64,000 nt of DNA, from the NCBI RefSeq assembly GCF_000383415.1, contig NZ_KB911259.1:1-64000 (forward strand), in the 5' to 3' direction. Shown in pieces: positions 36,724 to 46,665 of the stretch. Within the stretch, counting starts at the first letter, position 1. The number at the start of each line of letters is the position of its first letter. Below the pieces are notes generated by a model that was not told the DNA's origin, did no database searches, and was given only the letters and a program-made list of their open reading frames with translations. The stretch is from Hyphomicrobium zavarzinii ATCC 27496 (GTDB lineage Bacteria > Pseudomonadota > Alphaproteobacteria > Rhizobiales > Hyphomicrobiaceae). Both the position numbers and the translations under genes were made by a program.

Positions 36724-38001
36724 TCAATAGGAAGTCGCGATCTCCGCCACGCCGTCCCGGCTATAGAGATCGCGGCGGAACTGGATGACCCCGTCCTCGG
36801 TCGCCCAGGCGGTGATGTACACGAAATGCAGCGGCACAGGAGTAGCGAGCCGCACATCCTTGCGCTCGCCGGTCTGCTTCATCGCAGCGATCTTGTCCTC
36901 GTCCCAACCGTCGTTCTGTCCGAGCAGCCAGTAAGCGAGCCGCTCGATGTTGTGGACGCGAATGCATCCCGAGCTTGCTGCTCGGAAATTGCGGCCGAAC
37001 AGACCCTCCGACGGACTGTCGTGCATGTAGACCGACTCGCCTGAGGCGAAGTTGATCTTCACGAACCCGAGCGGGTTGTCCTTTCCGGGCGGCTGCCGGT
37101 ACGAGTACGACTTCGGTGCCGACGAGTTCCAGTCGATCTTCTCCGGATCGACCTTCTTGCCGTTCCCGTCGTAGGCCTCGATGCCCGTTTTGACGAGCAC
37201 GTTCTTGCCCTCGGCCTGCATCTCGCGGCCCTGGGGAATGAGATCCTTCTGGATCACCGTCGGCGGAAGGCGCCAGATCGGATTGAAATTCATCTCCGTG
37301 ATCGTCGAGCGCAGGAGCGGCGTCGGCCGGTCCACCTTGCCGACGACGCCAGTGTGGCGCGTGATCACGCGATTGAGCGCAACGGCTTCCACCTGCGCGG
37401 CCGGAATGTTGACCACGACATACTTGCGCTGCGGCTTTACCACCTGGGTCAGCTCCGCGAGCCGCTTGAGGTTGGTCTCGAGCTGCTTGAGCCTGTCCTC
37501 GGCCGAAACGTTGAGCGCGGCGATCGTCGGCTTGTCGAGCCGGCCGTTTGGCGTAAGTCCGTTCGTCGCCTGATAGGCCTTGAGCGCCTCCACCAGCTTT
37601 CCGTCGAGCGTCTCGCCGCCAGCCTGATCCGCGGGCAACTCGCCCGAGACGATCAGGCGGTCACGCAGCTCCACGATCGCAAAATGCTGCTCGTCCGGCT
37701 TGACCACGGCATCGGGCACAGGCTTCCACCCGCCTGCCGCAACGATCTCCTTGTAGCGCGCGATAGCGGCTTTGGTGGCCTCGATGTTGGCTGGGGAGAG
37801 AGTGGGAAGGCCCGCGGGCGGATTGCGCTCGAACTCCTTCAGCGCTTCACGCTCCGTCGTCGGATCGCTCGCACTGCTCCCGCTTCCGCTCACGGGTCCG
37901 AACGAGAGCCAGTTGTCGTTGGCACGAGCAGGTGCGGTCAAAGATGCGGCCGCCAAAGCTCCGAGCATCAATCCCGTGCCGAGCTTGAACGATATCGCCA
38001 T
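36724..38001 (-). CDS. L,D-transpeptidase beside an LdtR-like regulator
   Basis: 425 residues from the ATG at 38001; the frame is open to 38166 but the signal peptide (FKLGTGLMLGALAAASLTAPARA) begins here. A peptidoglycan-binding-like stretch (VEALKAYQATNGLTPNGRLDKPTIAALN) precedes the YkuD domain with HDSPSEGLF and SSGCIRVHN (Cys about 346). It shares layout with the paralogue at 26427-27884. An LdtR-like MarR gene lies upstream on the same strand, matching the ldtR-ldtP pairing known from Liberibacter. Confidence 0.9.
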   Translation of the reverse strand: MAISFKLGTGLMLGALAAASLTAPARANDNWLSFGPVSGSGSSASDPTTEREALKEFERNPPAGLPTLSPANIEATKAAIARYKEIVAAGGWKPVPDAVVKPDEQHFAIVELRDRLIVSGELPADQAGGETLDGKLVEALKAYQATNGLTPNGRLDKPTIAALNVSAEDRLKQLETNLKRLAELTQVVKPQRKYVVVNIPAAQVEAVALNRVITRHTGVVGKVDRPTPLLRSTITEMNFNPIWRLPPTVIQKDLIPQGREMQAEGKNVLVKTGIEAYDGNGKKVDPEKIDWNSSAPKSYSYRQPPGKDNPLGFVKINFASGESVYMHDSPSEGLFGRNFRAASSGCIRVHNIERLAYWLLGQNDGWDEDKIAAMKQTGERKDVRLATPVPLHFVYITAWATEDGVIQFRRDLYSRDGVAEIATSY

Positions 38002-38635
38002 GGAGCCCCCCGCCAGAAATCGCCCATCTCCTGTTGCGTGGGCGCCGCCTTCAGCACATCGACTCGACCGTGCGCAAACCTGCCTGTGCCGGAAAGCACG
38101 CGCCATCGACCCCGACCTGCGCATGCTTTGATACGGAAACAGGATAACGCCGTTTTGCCGGGACAATTACATGATCCGGACCGGACAAAAAGCCCCCGGC
38201 GCCGGGCTGCATTCGACGTGGTGCGGGCCTGCCACAAGTAGGAACCCCTACCCGCCCGGGACGTCCGCCGTCTGAGTGCTAGGCCGGAAATCCAGCCGTC
38301 CCCAGAGTCCCTCACCCCCAGGTCACGATGCAGGGGGCTCTTATCCTTGATAAATCCCCACGGAGGGCCGCGCCACCGCGGAGCCGCCCGCACAAGCGCC
38401 TACCCATTTTCTGCAGGTCGAGCCCGGGCACCTCTACATCCGCACGAACACCTCTGGAATGTGGACATCGCCCCGGATCCAGCTGTGATCCGATCGGGCT
38501 GCGCCACGCCGCCCGGTCCATCACCGCCCCGCGATTCGGTTGCGCGCCGCTCCGCAAACGACAAAGGGGCACGCCCCCGCGCACCCCCTTGCCACCGATC
38601 CAGCACGTGCCCGCCCCAAGGCACGCGTCGTGAGA
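38002..38635 (-). terminator. Intergenic region with a terminator-like hairpin at 38186-38208
   Basis: 634 bases without a convincing gene. AGCCC/GGGCT with a GC-rich centre, followed by TTTTT on the minus strand, sits 185 bases before the L,D-transpeptidase start and could separate it from the upstream regulator gene. Confidence 0.5.
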
Positions 38636-39148
38636 CTAGAGGCGGAAACGGATCTGATCCGTCCAGAACCTCTCGAGGCGGCCCAGCGCCTTGTTGAGGC
38701 CCTTGAGCTCCTCGCCCGAAACCTGCGCCACCGTCTCGACCGAGCCGAGCTGGCGCTGATAGAGGCGATGAACCACTTCCGAGGCCTGGCGGCCCTTTGC
38801 CGAAAGCGAGACGCGCACGCTGCGCTTGTCGCTCTCGCTGCGCTCGTAGTCTATGTAGCCCATCTCGACGAGCTTCTTGAGATTGTACGAGACGTTCGAG
38901 CCCATGTAGTAGCCGCGGCTCTTGAGCTCGCCGGCTGTCAGCTCGTTATCGCCCATATTGTACAGAAGGAGCGCCTGCACGGCGTTGAGGTCCGAGCTGC
39001 CGTTGCGGTCAAACTCGTCCTTGATGACATCGAGCAGCAAGCGATGCAGTCTCTCGATGAGATGGAGGCTCTGAACGTACTCCGAACGAAGAGTAGGATC
39101 CTGATCCACGGGCGCTCGCTGGCGCCCCGCGTTGAGTGCGGTGCTCAT
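38636..39148 (-). CDS. MarR-family regulator, LdtR-like
   Basis: 170 residues. A winged helix-turn-helix of the MarR fold: LNAVQALLLYNMGDNELTAGEL, then SRGYYMGSNVSYNLKKLVEMGYIDYERSE with the wing SDKRSVRVSLS. The sequence and its position beside an L,D-transpeptidase resemble LdtR of Liberibacter and Rhizobiales, which activates ldtP and responds to osmotic stress. Target control here is inferred from context. Confidence 0.85.
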   Translation of the reverse strand: MSTALNAGRQRAPVDQDPTLRSEYVQSLHLIERLHRLLLDVIKDEFDRNGSSDLNAVQALLLYNMGDNELTAGELKSRGYYMGSNVSYNLKKLVEMGYIDYERSESDKRSVRVSLSAKGRQASEVVHRLYQRQLGSVETVAQVSGEELKGLNKALGRLERFWTDQIRFRL

Positions 39149-39312
39149 ATTACCCTGCCTTACTAACCTGTTTGACGCGACCGGTTTTCCGGTTCTCAGT
39201 GCAGGCTAAGCGAGACCGATAAAAATTAGCTCAATTGATGCGGTAAATAGCAGGTAAATCTCAGCCTCAACACGAGGCGACGTCTATGCGGATCACAGCG
39301 ACAAGCTTCGCC

Positions 39313-39337
39313 GTCACCCCGACGGAGGTCGGGGTCG
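39313..39337. repeat. Dispersed palindromic repeat unit
   Basis: GTCACCCCGACGGAGGTCGGGGTCGA, a short imperfect palindrome. The same unit occurs at 61476-61500 and, slightly changed, twice in the 44.1-44.8 kb repeat. Confidence 0.7.
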
Positions 39338-39390
39338 AGACAGGTGGGGGCATAGCCGGCGTCAAGGGGCTGAATCTACGGAACGCGCTT

Positions 39391-40479
39391 TCACGCGCGC
39401 GCCTTCTGCATGTCCTCGCGCGTCGGCAATGCAAGATCCCGCGCACCGAGCGGCGCGAAGTACGCCGCCACCATGGCATCCGTTACGTCCTCGATCCGCG
39501 CCGGAGTCCAGCGCGGCGCTCCGTCCTTGTCGATCAGCGCTGCACGCACGCCCTCGTAGAAATCGCCGTTGGCTTCGAGAAAACGCGTCGCGATCCGATA
39601 GTCGGCCCGGAGCGTCTCCCTGAGATCGCGCGCCTTGCTGTCGCGGATATGCCGGTGCGTGACCTTGAGCGCGAGCGGCGAGCGATGGCGGAGATTGGCG
39701 ACAAGCTCTCCCGCCCAATCGCGATGAACGCCCTGCACGGCTTCGAGGCGCGCCACGATCTCCTCGACGCTCGGCGCCGAGAAGCAGCGGTCGATCAACT
39801 CGCGATAGGGCAAAAGCGCGCCCTCACCAGGATCCTTGTGCCGCTCGTCCAGCACCGTATCGACCGGCCAGGTATCCGCGAGCGCCGCCTTGATCGCCTC
39901 GAACTCCGCCTGATCGATGCAGTGCGTTACGAGGCCCAGCGCATAGGCGTCCGCCCGCCCGATGCTGCGGCCCGTGAGGCCGAGATAGATGCCCACATGA
40001 TCCGGCAGGCGCGCGAACACATGGCACACGCCCACGTCCGGAAAGAGCCCGATCAGCGTCTCCGGCATGGCGAAGGAATAGCCCTCCCCCGCAACGCGGT
40101 GGGTGCCGTACTGCGAGATCCCCACGCCGCCGCCCATCACCATGCCGTTGATCAAGGGCACCGTGGGCTTCGAAAAGCACTCGCACTGCCAGTTGAGCGA
40201 GTATTCGTCGGCGAACGTCTTGAGCCCTGCCTCCATCTCCGCGCGTGCAAGCCCGATCACCTCGCGCACGTCGGAGCCGGACGAGAACGCACGCGGGCTT
40301 TCCGACTGGATCGCCACCGCATAGACTTGCGGATCGCGCGCTGCCGCCCACAGCCGTTCTGATAGCTTGGTCCGCATATGCTGTGTCAGCGCGTTGAGCG
40401 CCTTGGGACGTGCCAAGGTCACGAGCGCAAGCGAGCCCGTGATTTCGACTTTCAGCGTCTCGTCTGCCGTCTCGGCCAT
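39391..40479 (-). CDS. 3-hydroxyisobutyryl-CoA hydrolase-like protein
   Basis: 362 residues from the ATG at 40479. Crotonase superfamily: LVTLARPKALNALTQHM, GSDVREV, the oxyanion hole segment INGMVMGGGVGISQYGTHRVAGE and FAMPETLIGLFPDVG, the last typical of 3-hydroxyisobutyryl-CoA hydrolases rather than simple enoyl-CoA hydratases. The length also fits the hydrolase group. It would act in valine breakdown. No other valine pathway genes are adjacent. Confidence 0.88.
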   Translation of the reverse strand: MAETADETLKVEITGSLALVTLARPKALNALTQHMRTKLSERLWAAARDPQVYAVAIQSESPRAFSSGSDVREVIGLARAEMEAGLKTFADEYSLNWQCECFSKPTVPLINGMVMGGGVGISQYGTHRVAGEGYSFAMPETLIGLFPDVGVCHVFARLPDHVGIYLGLTGRSIGRADAYALGLVTHCIDQAEFEAIKAALADTWPVDTVLDERHKDPGEGALLPYRELIDRCFSAPSVEEIVARLEAVQGVHRDWAGELVANLRHRSPLALKVTHRHIRDSKARDLRETLRADYRIATRFLEANGDFYEGVRAALIDKDGAPRWTPARIEDVTDAMVAAYFAPLGARDLALPTREDMQKARA

Positions 40480-40766
40480 TCCCTCGCCCCGCAGTGAAGC
40501 ACCCGTTGCCGCACCCAAGCGGCACAAACCCAAAAAATGCGCTCTGCGCCCTACCAAAACGTCCCTGGTCTGCCAATGTGATAAGTGGGGACAGTCGCCT
40601 TGTTGAGCCACAATTTGCGGCTATACAGGCTTCCTCGTTGAGATGAAACTGGCTGCATGATTCGCAGCGCGACTTCGCGGCTCGATGCGGAGTCTGGAAA
40701 TTTCCCGCACGCCTGCAGGTGTTAAAGCTCGCCCGCAGGCATCCGAAGAGCCTCAAGGACGCGCCT

Positions 40767-42236
40767 ATGATGCGGTTTCGGCACGCCGTTGCGATCTTCT
40801 CTCTGTGTAGCGCTGGCGCGGCCGTGGCGAACGCGGCCGATCGCTCTATTTCGGGCACTGTGACCAACGCCTTCGAGACGATCGTCATCGACGCCAAGAC
40901 CGCGGCTGCGAAGGCGACGTCGGCCGCAAAAGACGCGCTCGCGCCGGACAAAACCACGCGTAGCAAAAAGGCGCGCAAGGACGGCGAGAAGACGGACACC
41001 GCCGGAGCGGACGGCAAATCCTCGAAGTCCGCCGGCAAGAAAAACGCCACCAACGACGACACCAAGCAGGCAGCGGAACCGGCGAAGCAGGACGGCACGC
41101 CCGCGGACGCCAACAAAGCCGCAACCGACGGCAAGGGCGCCGCGACAACGGCCAATGGCATCAAGGCGGGCGAGCAGCCTGCCGGAAAAGCGGCCGAGGC
41201 CGCGCCCAAGAAACCTCTGATCGCCACCGAATGGCCCGCCGTCGATGTCGAGCTGGCCCGCGCCCGCTGCACCCAGCTCCTCAAGGGCGTCGATGCAGTC
41301 ACCGTCCCCGAAGCGCCCTTCCGCAAGGGCGACTGCGGAACCATGGCTCCCGTGCGCCTCATCTCCATCGGCAAGAACCCGGAGGTCTCGCTTTCACCTC
41401 CAGCCGTCGTCACCTGCGACATGGTCGTGGCACTCACCAAATGGATGAAGGACGAGGTCCAGCCCCTCGCCCGCCGCCATCTCGGATCGGAAGTGATCCG
41501 CATGGAATCGATGAGCGACTATTCCTGCCGCATGGCCTACGGCCGCATCGGCAACAAGCTCTCCGAGCATGGCAAAGCCAACGCGCTCGACATTCGCGGC
41601 TTCACCACGCGCAAAGGCGATCACGCCGTCGTGCTGGCCGACTGGGGCCAGACCAAGCGCGACGTGGAGAAGCAGATCGCCGCGGCGAAGGCGGCCGCAG
41701 CCAAGGCGGAAGCCGTGAAGCTCGCCGCCGAGAAGGCGAGCAAGGAGCGCGCCGAAGCGGCCGAGGTCGCGGCCAAGTCCGAGACCACCAACTCGCCGCT
41801 TCCGAGAAAGACGCTTATCGAAGGCTTGCCCACCAAGCATCTCGATCCCTCGCTCGCGCTCCCCGCCTCCGTCTCGAAGGAAGGCTTCGGCATGGCCCCG
41901 ACGCGTCTGGGCGGCCCGAAGAACGCGGTCGAGACCAAGGTCGAGATCAGGCCCATCGAGGATAAGAAACAGAAGGGCGCCAAGAAGGACGCGGCCAAGA
42001 AAAAGCAAGGGAACGCCGAGCCGGAGACCACCGCATCGCTCCCGCCGCCCGGCGCCGAGGACCAACCGGCAGTCGCCCCGGCCCCCAAGACGCCCACCAG
42101 CAAGTTCCTGCACGAAGCTCACGCCGCCGGCTGCCGCATCTTCGGCACCACTCTCGGTCCCGAGGCCAACGAAGCGCACCGCAACCATTTCCACGTGGAC
42201 ATGGCCGAACGCAAAGTCCGCAAGATCTGCGATTAG
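40767..42236 (+). CDS. Extensin-like C-terminal domain protein with an internal insert
   Basis: 489 residues from the ATG at 40767. A signal peptide (MMRFRHAVAIFSLCSAGAAVANA) is followed by a Lys/Ala-rich linker (to about 150), then the extensin-like domain: ARCTQLLKGVDAVTV, FRKGDCGTMAPVRL, LSPPAVVTCDMVVALTKWM, SMSDYSCRMAYGRIGNKLSEHGKANALDIRGF, DWGQTK. About 150 charged and Ala-rich residues (294-443) interrupt the domain before it finishes with KFLHEAHAAGCRIFGTTLGPEANEAHRNHFHVDM. His and Asp residues resemble those of D-Ala-D-Ala peptidase-like folds, so a peptidoglycan role is possible. Confidence 0.87.
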   Translation: MMRFRHAVAIFSLCSAGAAVANAADRSISGTVTNAFETIVIDAKTAAAKATSAAKDALAPDKTTRSKKARKDGEKTDTAGADGKSSKSAGKKNATNDDTKQAAEPAKQDGTPADANKAATDGKGAATTANGIKAGEQPAGKAAEAAPKKPLIATEWPAVDVELARARCTQLLKGVDAVTVPEAPFRKGDCGTMAPVRLISIGKNPEVSLSPPAVVTCDMVVALTKWMKDEVQPLARRHLGSEVIRMESMSDYSCRMAYGRIGNKLSEHGKANALDIRGFTTRKGDHAVVLADWGQTKRDVEKQIAAAKAAAAKAEAVKLAAEKASKERAEAAEVAAKSETTNSPLPRKTLIEGLPTKHLDPSLALPASVSKEGFGMAPTRLGGPKNAVETKVEIRPIEDKKQKGAKKDAAKKKQGNAEPETTASLPPPGAEDQPAVAPAPKTPTSKFLHEAHAAGCRIFGTTLGPEANEAHRNHFHVDMAERKVRKICD

Positions 42237-43439
<1,203 letters not shown>

Positions 43440-43548
43440 GCACAAGCTCCGGAGCGTTTTCCGACGAAGTGGAGGCCGGTCCGTCGTAAGAAAATGCGAC
43501 CAGCCAAATACCTAGAGCGTGCGAGCCGAGAGAATTGGATTGCACACT

Positions 43549-43815
43549 TTAGAAATCCACGTCTCCGCCGAGCGCGCCGTTCGCGCGCCAGGAGAACGGG
43601 TGCCCGACTATCTTGCGATAGAGCCACGGCGCCAACGGCAGCACGGCCCAGCCGACGAGATTGGCCACCGCCGCGCCGACCTGCAGCGGACCGAACTCCG
43701 CTTCGAGCGCCAGCAAGGCCAGCAGCAGAACGGACAGAACGGCCATAGCGGCCGAAAGTCCGATGTAGAGAACCATGAACGTCGCGTCGTAGGCGATCGA
43801 ACGGTTATCGGTCAT
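43549..43815 (-). CDS. Small two-helix membrane protein
   Basis: 88 residues from the ATG at 43815, which has a GGAG-like site upstream on the minus strand. Two hydrophobic segments (ATFMVLYIGLSAAMAVLSVLLLALLAL and VGAAVANLVGWAVLPLAPWLY) are joined by a short loop. No family was recognised. It converges with hemB; the gene-free repeat region lies upstream of it. Confidence 0.65.
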   Translation of the reverse strand: MTDNRSIAYDATFMVLYIGLSAAMAVLSVLLLALLALEAEFGPLQVGAAVANLVGWAVLPLAPWLYRKIVGHPFSWRANGALGGDVDF

Positions 43816-44108
43816 TGGAGGCTCCGATGTCTCGAATGACAACCTGAGTGCATCCGCAGAACGGAGCACCGCGAAATCAGAAGCGCAGCATCGGCGCCCA
43901 CGCTAACGAGCCTCCGCGGATTCTGCCGTTCCACCAGGAACAGATGTGCAAAATCCACGTCGCTCGCAGCGAATTTGATTGCACAAAGAATGATGTAGGA
44001 CAAAGATTCGCGATACCCCAAACCGCAATTGAACCGCGCTGGCGCTGCACTTAGCGGCGCATGTGAGTCATGATCGACACAGCTCGCGTCTCTGGGAGCA
44101 GATCGAGG
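43816..44108. other. Gene-free stretch before the tandem repeat
   Basis: 293 bases upstream of the small membrane protein gene. No credible gene or recognisable site was seen. Together with the repeat it makes a gene gap of about 1.1 kb. Confidence 0.5.
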
Positions 44109-44772
44109 GAAGAAAGGCGCACGCCGCAGTCAAAAAAAACGTCACCCCGATGAAGATCGGGGTCCAGACATGTCTCCAGCAGGGCACGTTTCAGCCCTGG
44201 CCGCGTGTCCCATCTTCCACCAACTCCATGGCCGGGCTCGACCCGGACATCCAGGGGGCGCGTCCTCCGCGTTCCGGCAAGCTGCCTCGGATGGCTGAGT
44301 TTTGGGGTCGGCAAAATCCGCTGCAGTAACGTCATGCCGGCGAAGGCCGGCACCCACGACACGTTTCGAACGGGATGCGCTTCCGGTTCTTTGAACCCGC
44401 GGAGGCTCGCGTGGATCCCGACCTGCGTCGGGATGACGTCGAAGAACGGCGTACGGCGCAATCAAAAAACAACGTCACCCCGATGAAGATCGGGGTCCAG
44501 ACATGTCTCCAGCAGGGCACGTTTCAGCCCTGGCCGCGTGTCCCATCTTCCACCAACTCCATGGCCGGGCTCGACCCGGACATCCAGGGGGCGCGTCCTC
44601 CGCGTTCCGGCAAGCTGCCTCGGATGGCTGAGTTTTGGGGTCGGCAAAATCCGCTGCAGTAACGTCATGCCGGCGAAGGCCGGCACCCACGACACGTTTC
44701 GAACGGGATGCGCTTCCGGTTCGTTGAACCCGCGGAGGCTCGCGTGGATCCCGACCTGCGTCGGGATGACGT
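44109..44772. repeat. Tandem duplication of a 332-333 bp palindrome-rich unit
   Basis: Two nearly identical copies (about 44109-44440 and 44441-44772). Each unit contains four imperfect palindromes beginning GTCACCCCGATGAAGATCGG, CATGGCCGGGCTCGACCCGG, CATGCCGGCGAAGGCCGGCA and TGGATCCCGACCTGCGTCGG. The duplication is probably recent. Open frames inside it recur in both copies on both strands and are not credible genes. Related palindromes occur at 39.3 and 61.3-61.5 kb. Confidence 0.92.
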
Positions 44773-44908
44773 TAGGTTTGGCGGATCCGGGTTGAACCCA
44801 ATCCTCAGGCTATCAATTGGAATGACACCGAGGTTTCGGTGGTTCGTGTCCACATAACTAACGTCTCGCCGGCGTCACGGCGAAGCCGTGCTCCAGATAC
44901 GGCTGAAG

Positions 44909-45454
44909 CTAGCGCCGCACGCGACGGCGCTGCATATCGGCAGGTTCTTCCTCGGGGCCGAGCGAGTCGATCTCGCCTTGCGGAATATCGGCTCCCACCG
45001 CAGGCGGCGCCTGCTGCGCAACCGCGTTGCGCGGCTTCTGGCAGTCGGTCAGCCACACGTCGAACACCGGATGCTCGACGGCGTTGAGCCCCGGGCTCTG
45101 CGCGAACATCCAGCCCGAGAAGATCCGCTTCTCCTTCCCGTCGAGCTGCACCTCGTCGACCTCGACGAACGAGGTGGTCTTCGGCTGCTCCGTGGCCGGG
45201 CGCGAGTAGCAGACCCGCGGCGTCACCTTGAGCGCGCCAAACTGCACCGTCTCGTTGATCGGCACTTCCAGCGTCTTGATGGTCGCCGTCACTTTGTCGA
45301 GGGCCGAAAACACGGCAAGGCGATTATCGAGCCGTTCGGCCGCCCCGGCCGCGATACCGCCCGCCCCGATCGCGAGCAGCGCCGAGAGAGCGCACGCGCC
45401 TGCGCGAACTGCTCCCGTCGTGCTGAGGCTGGAATCTGGCCGCCGGCCGGTCAT
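44909..45454 (-). CDS. DUF2155 domain exported protein
   Basis: 181 residues with a signal-like segment (AGACALSALLAIGAGGIAAGA) and the DUF2155 core: FSALDKVTATIKTLEVPINETVQFGALKVTPRVCYSRP, TTSFVEVDEV, RIFSGWMFAQSPGLNAVEHPVFDVWLTDC. The two Cys may form a disulfide in the periplasm. The family is widespread in alphaproteobacteria, often beside the NDUFA12 gene as here; its function is not known. Confidence 0.9.
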   Translation of the reverse strand: MTGRRPDSSLSTTGAVRAGACALSALLAIGAGGIAAGAAERLDNRLAVFSALDKVTATIKTLEVPINETVQFGALKVTPRVCYSRPATEQPKTTSFVEVDEVQLDGKEKRIFSGWMFAQSPGLNAVEHPVFDVWLTDCQKPRNAVAQQAPPAVGADIPQGEIDSLGPEEEPADMQRRRVRR

Positions 45455-45598
45455 GCGAGCTTCGTCCTGTTTCGTGTCTGGCGCGGACTGGTCCGCTCTG
45501 GGGCGCGCAATCCCGCGCCTCCACTCATCTGCGACGCAACGATGGCGCGCACAAGGCTTACCGCCCGCATTGGATGGCGGGCGCGAGCGCAGATCGCC

Positions 45599-46006
45599 TC
45601 ACTCGGGGCGCCAGGGCTTGTAGTCGCCGGTAGCCCGGGCTCGATGCCCCGTGCCGAGAATCGAACCGGCCGGCCGATAGGCCCCAGGCGTCCCGGTCAT
45701 GTTGGGTTGATGCGGCTTCTCCCAGGGCTTCGGCGTATAGCGCTCCTCGGTAGGAGGCGTATCGACGGTATAATGGAGCCAGCCATGCCACTCCGGCGGC
45801 ACCTTCGACGGGTCGGCGAGCTTGGTGTACGTCACCCAGCGCCGCAGCCGGCCGAGCGGGCCTTCGGGCCCCACGCCCTTGAGCTGCTCATAATAGCGGT
45901 TGCCGAACGAGTCGCTGCCCACATACCTGCCCTGCCGGGCGATCGTCAGCCGCGTGCCCCAGGTATTGCCGCCCCACCAGCTGAAGATCTCGCTGAAAAT
46001 CCCCAT
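45599..46006 (-). CDS. NADH:ubiquinone oxidoreductase accessory subunit, NDUFA12 type
   Basis: 135 residues. It matches the NDUFA12 (17.2 kDa) family: SWWGGNTWGTRL, GRYVGSDSFGNRYYE, RRWVTYTKLADPSKVPPEWHGWLHYTVDTPP and the C-terminal PYxPWEKPHQPNMTGTPGAYRP-type tail. In alphaproteobacteria this is a supernumerary complex I subunit shared with mitochondria. It precedes the DUF2155 gene on the same strand. Confidence 0.93.
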   Translation of the reverse strand: MGIFSEIFSWWGGNTWGTRLTIARQGRYVGSDSFGNRYYEQLKGVGPEGPLGRLRRWVTYTKLADPSKVPPEWHGWLHYTVDTPPTEERYTPKPWEKPHQPNMTGTPGAYRPAGSILGTGHRARATGDYKPWRPE

Positions 46007-46665
46007 TCCAAATCGCCTCCGCGCTGTATGTCACCGGATTAGCGCGTGAGCCGCGGGAGCGCCAGTGCGCATTCTCTCTCGCACCACCCGCCGGCCCTGA
46101 ACGCTGCCCGCCGAAAAAGCCACTATCACCTCCCGCGACCGGGTCCCTTGACGGAGGTCGCCCCGCGCAAGTTGCTGACACAGCTTTTGCGGCAGATTTA
46201 CAACAGACTCCCTGATACCCGTCTGAACCCGACTCGGATTATCGTTTGATCAGCGTTCGGCGATGCCAGGTTTTTGGGCTTTTACACACGCCTGTTTTTC
46301 AGGCATCCGGCTCCAAGCCCGCATTTTTCGGCCATCTCGGCTGTCAATCCCCAACTTGCCAACAGCCACTAGATATAGTCGCAGTTGCCGCTGCGACCAC
46401 AAAATCTAGTTCTCTCCATTTGTTTCCCGCGCCCCGAATCGCATACGGTCTTGCCATGCCGCCGCCACGTTTCACTCGGCCGCGGCAGTCGCTCTCCACG
46501 TTTCGTTTCTTGGCGTTCCCCACAATCCGAGCACCCATTCTCGGCCGTCGCGCTTCATGTGTCGCAGCGGCCGCGGGGGAAGTGTGTGCCGGCTTCTGAG
46601 GACGCCGAGACGTGTGGATGAGGACACACGACGAGGTTCAAGGGCCGACGGCACAAGGGGGAACT
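46007..46665. other. Long upstream region of nrdJ
   Basis: 659 bases between divergent genes. It contains the NrdR-box pair at 46366-46412, which leaves about 250 bases of leader before nrdJ. No B12-box of a cobalamin riboswitch was recognised and no gene is credible. Confidence 0.55.
46366..46412 (+). promoter_or_regulatory. Pair of NrdR boxes upstream of nrdJ
   Basis: CCACTAGATATAGTCG (46366-46381) and CCACAAAATCTAGTTC (46397-46412) resemble the 16-bp NrdR palindrome (13 and 12 positions matching by eye). Their starts are 31 bp apart, three helical turns, the spacing NrdR needs. The repressor gene is in this window at 32982-33473. Confidence 0.75.

Noticed and set aside
39824-41503. A 559-codon minus-strand frame spanning two genes
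   Set aside because: It overlaps the hydrolase gene out of frame and the extensin-like gene antisense, and shows no family motif.
44063-44795. Several open frames of 60-136 codons inside the tandem repeat
   Set aside because: They recur identically in both repeat copies and on both strands, and are built of palindromes.
46007-46665. Cobalamin riboswitch before nrdJ
   Set aside because: No B12-box core was found; a covariance-model search would settle it.
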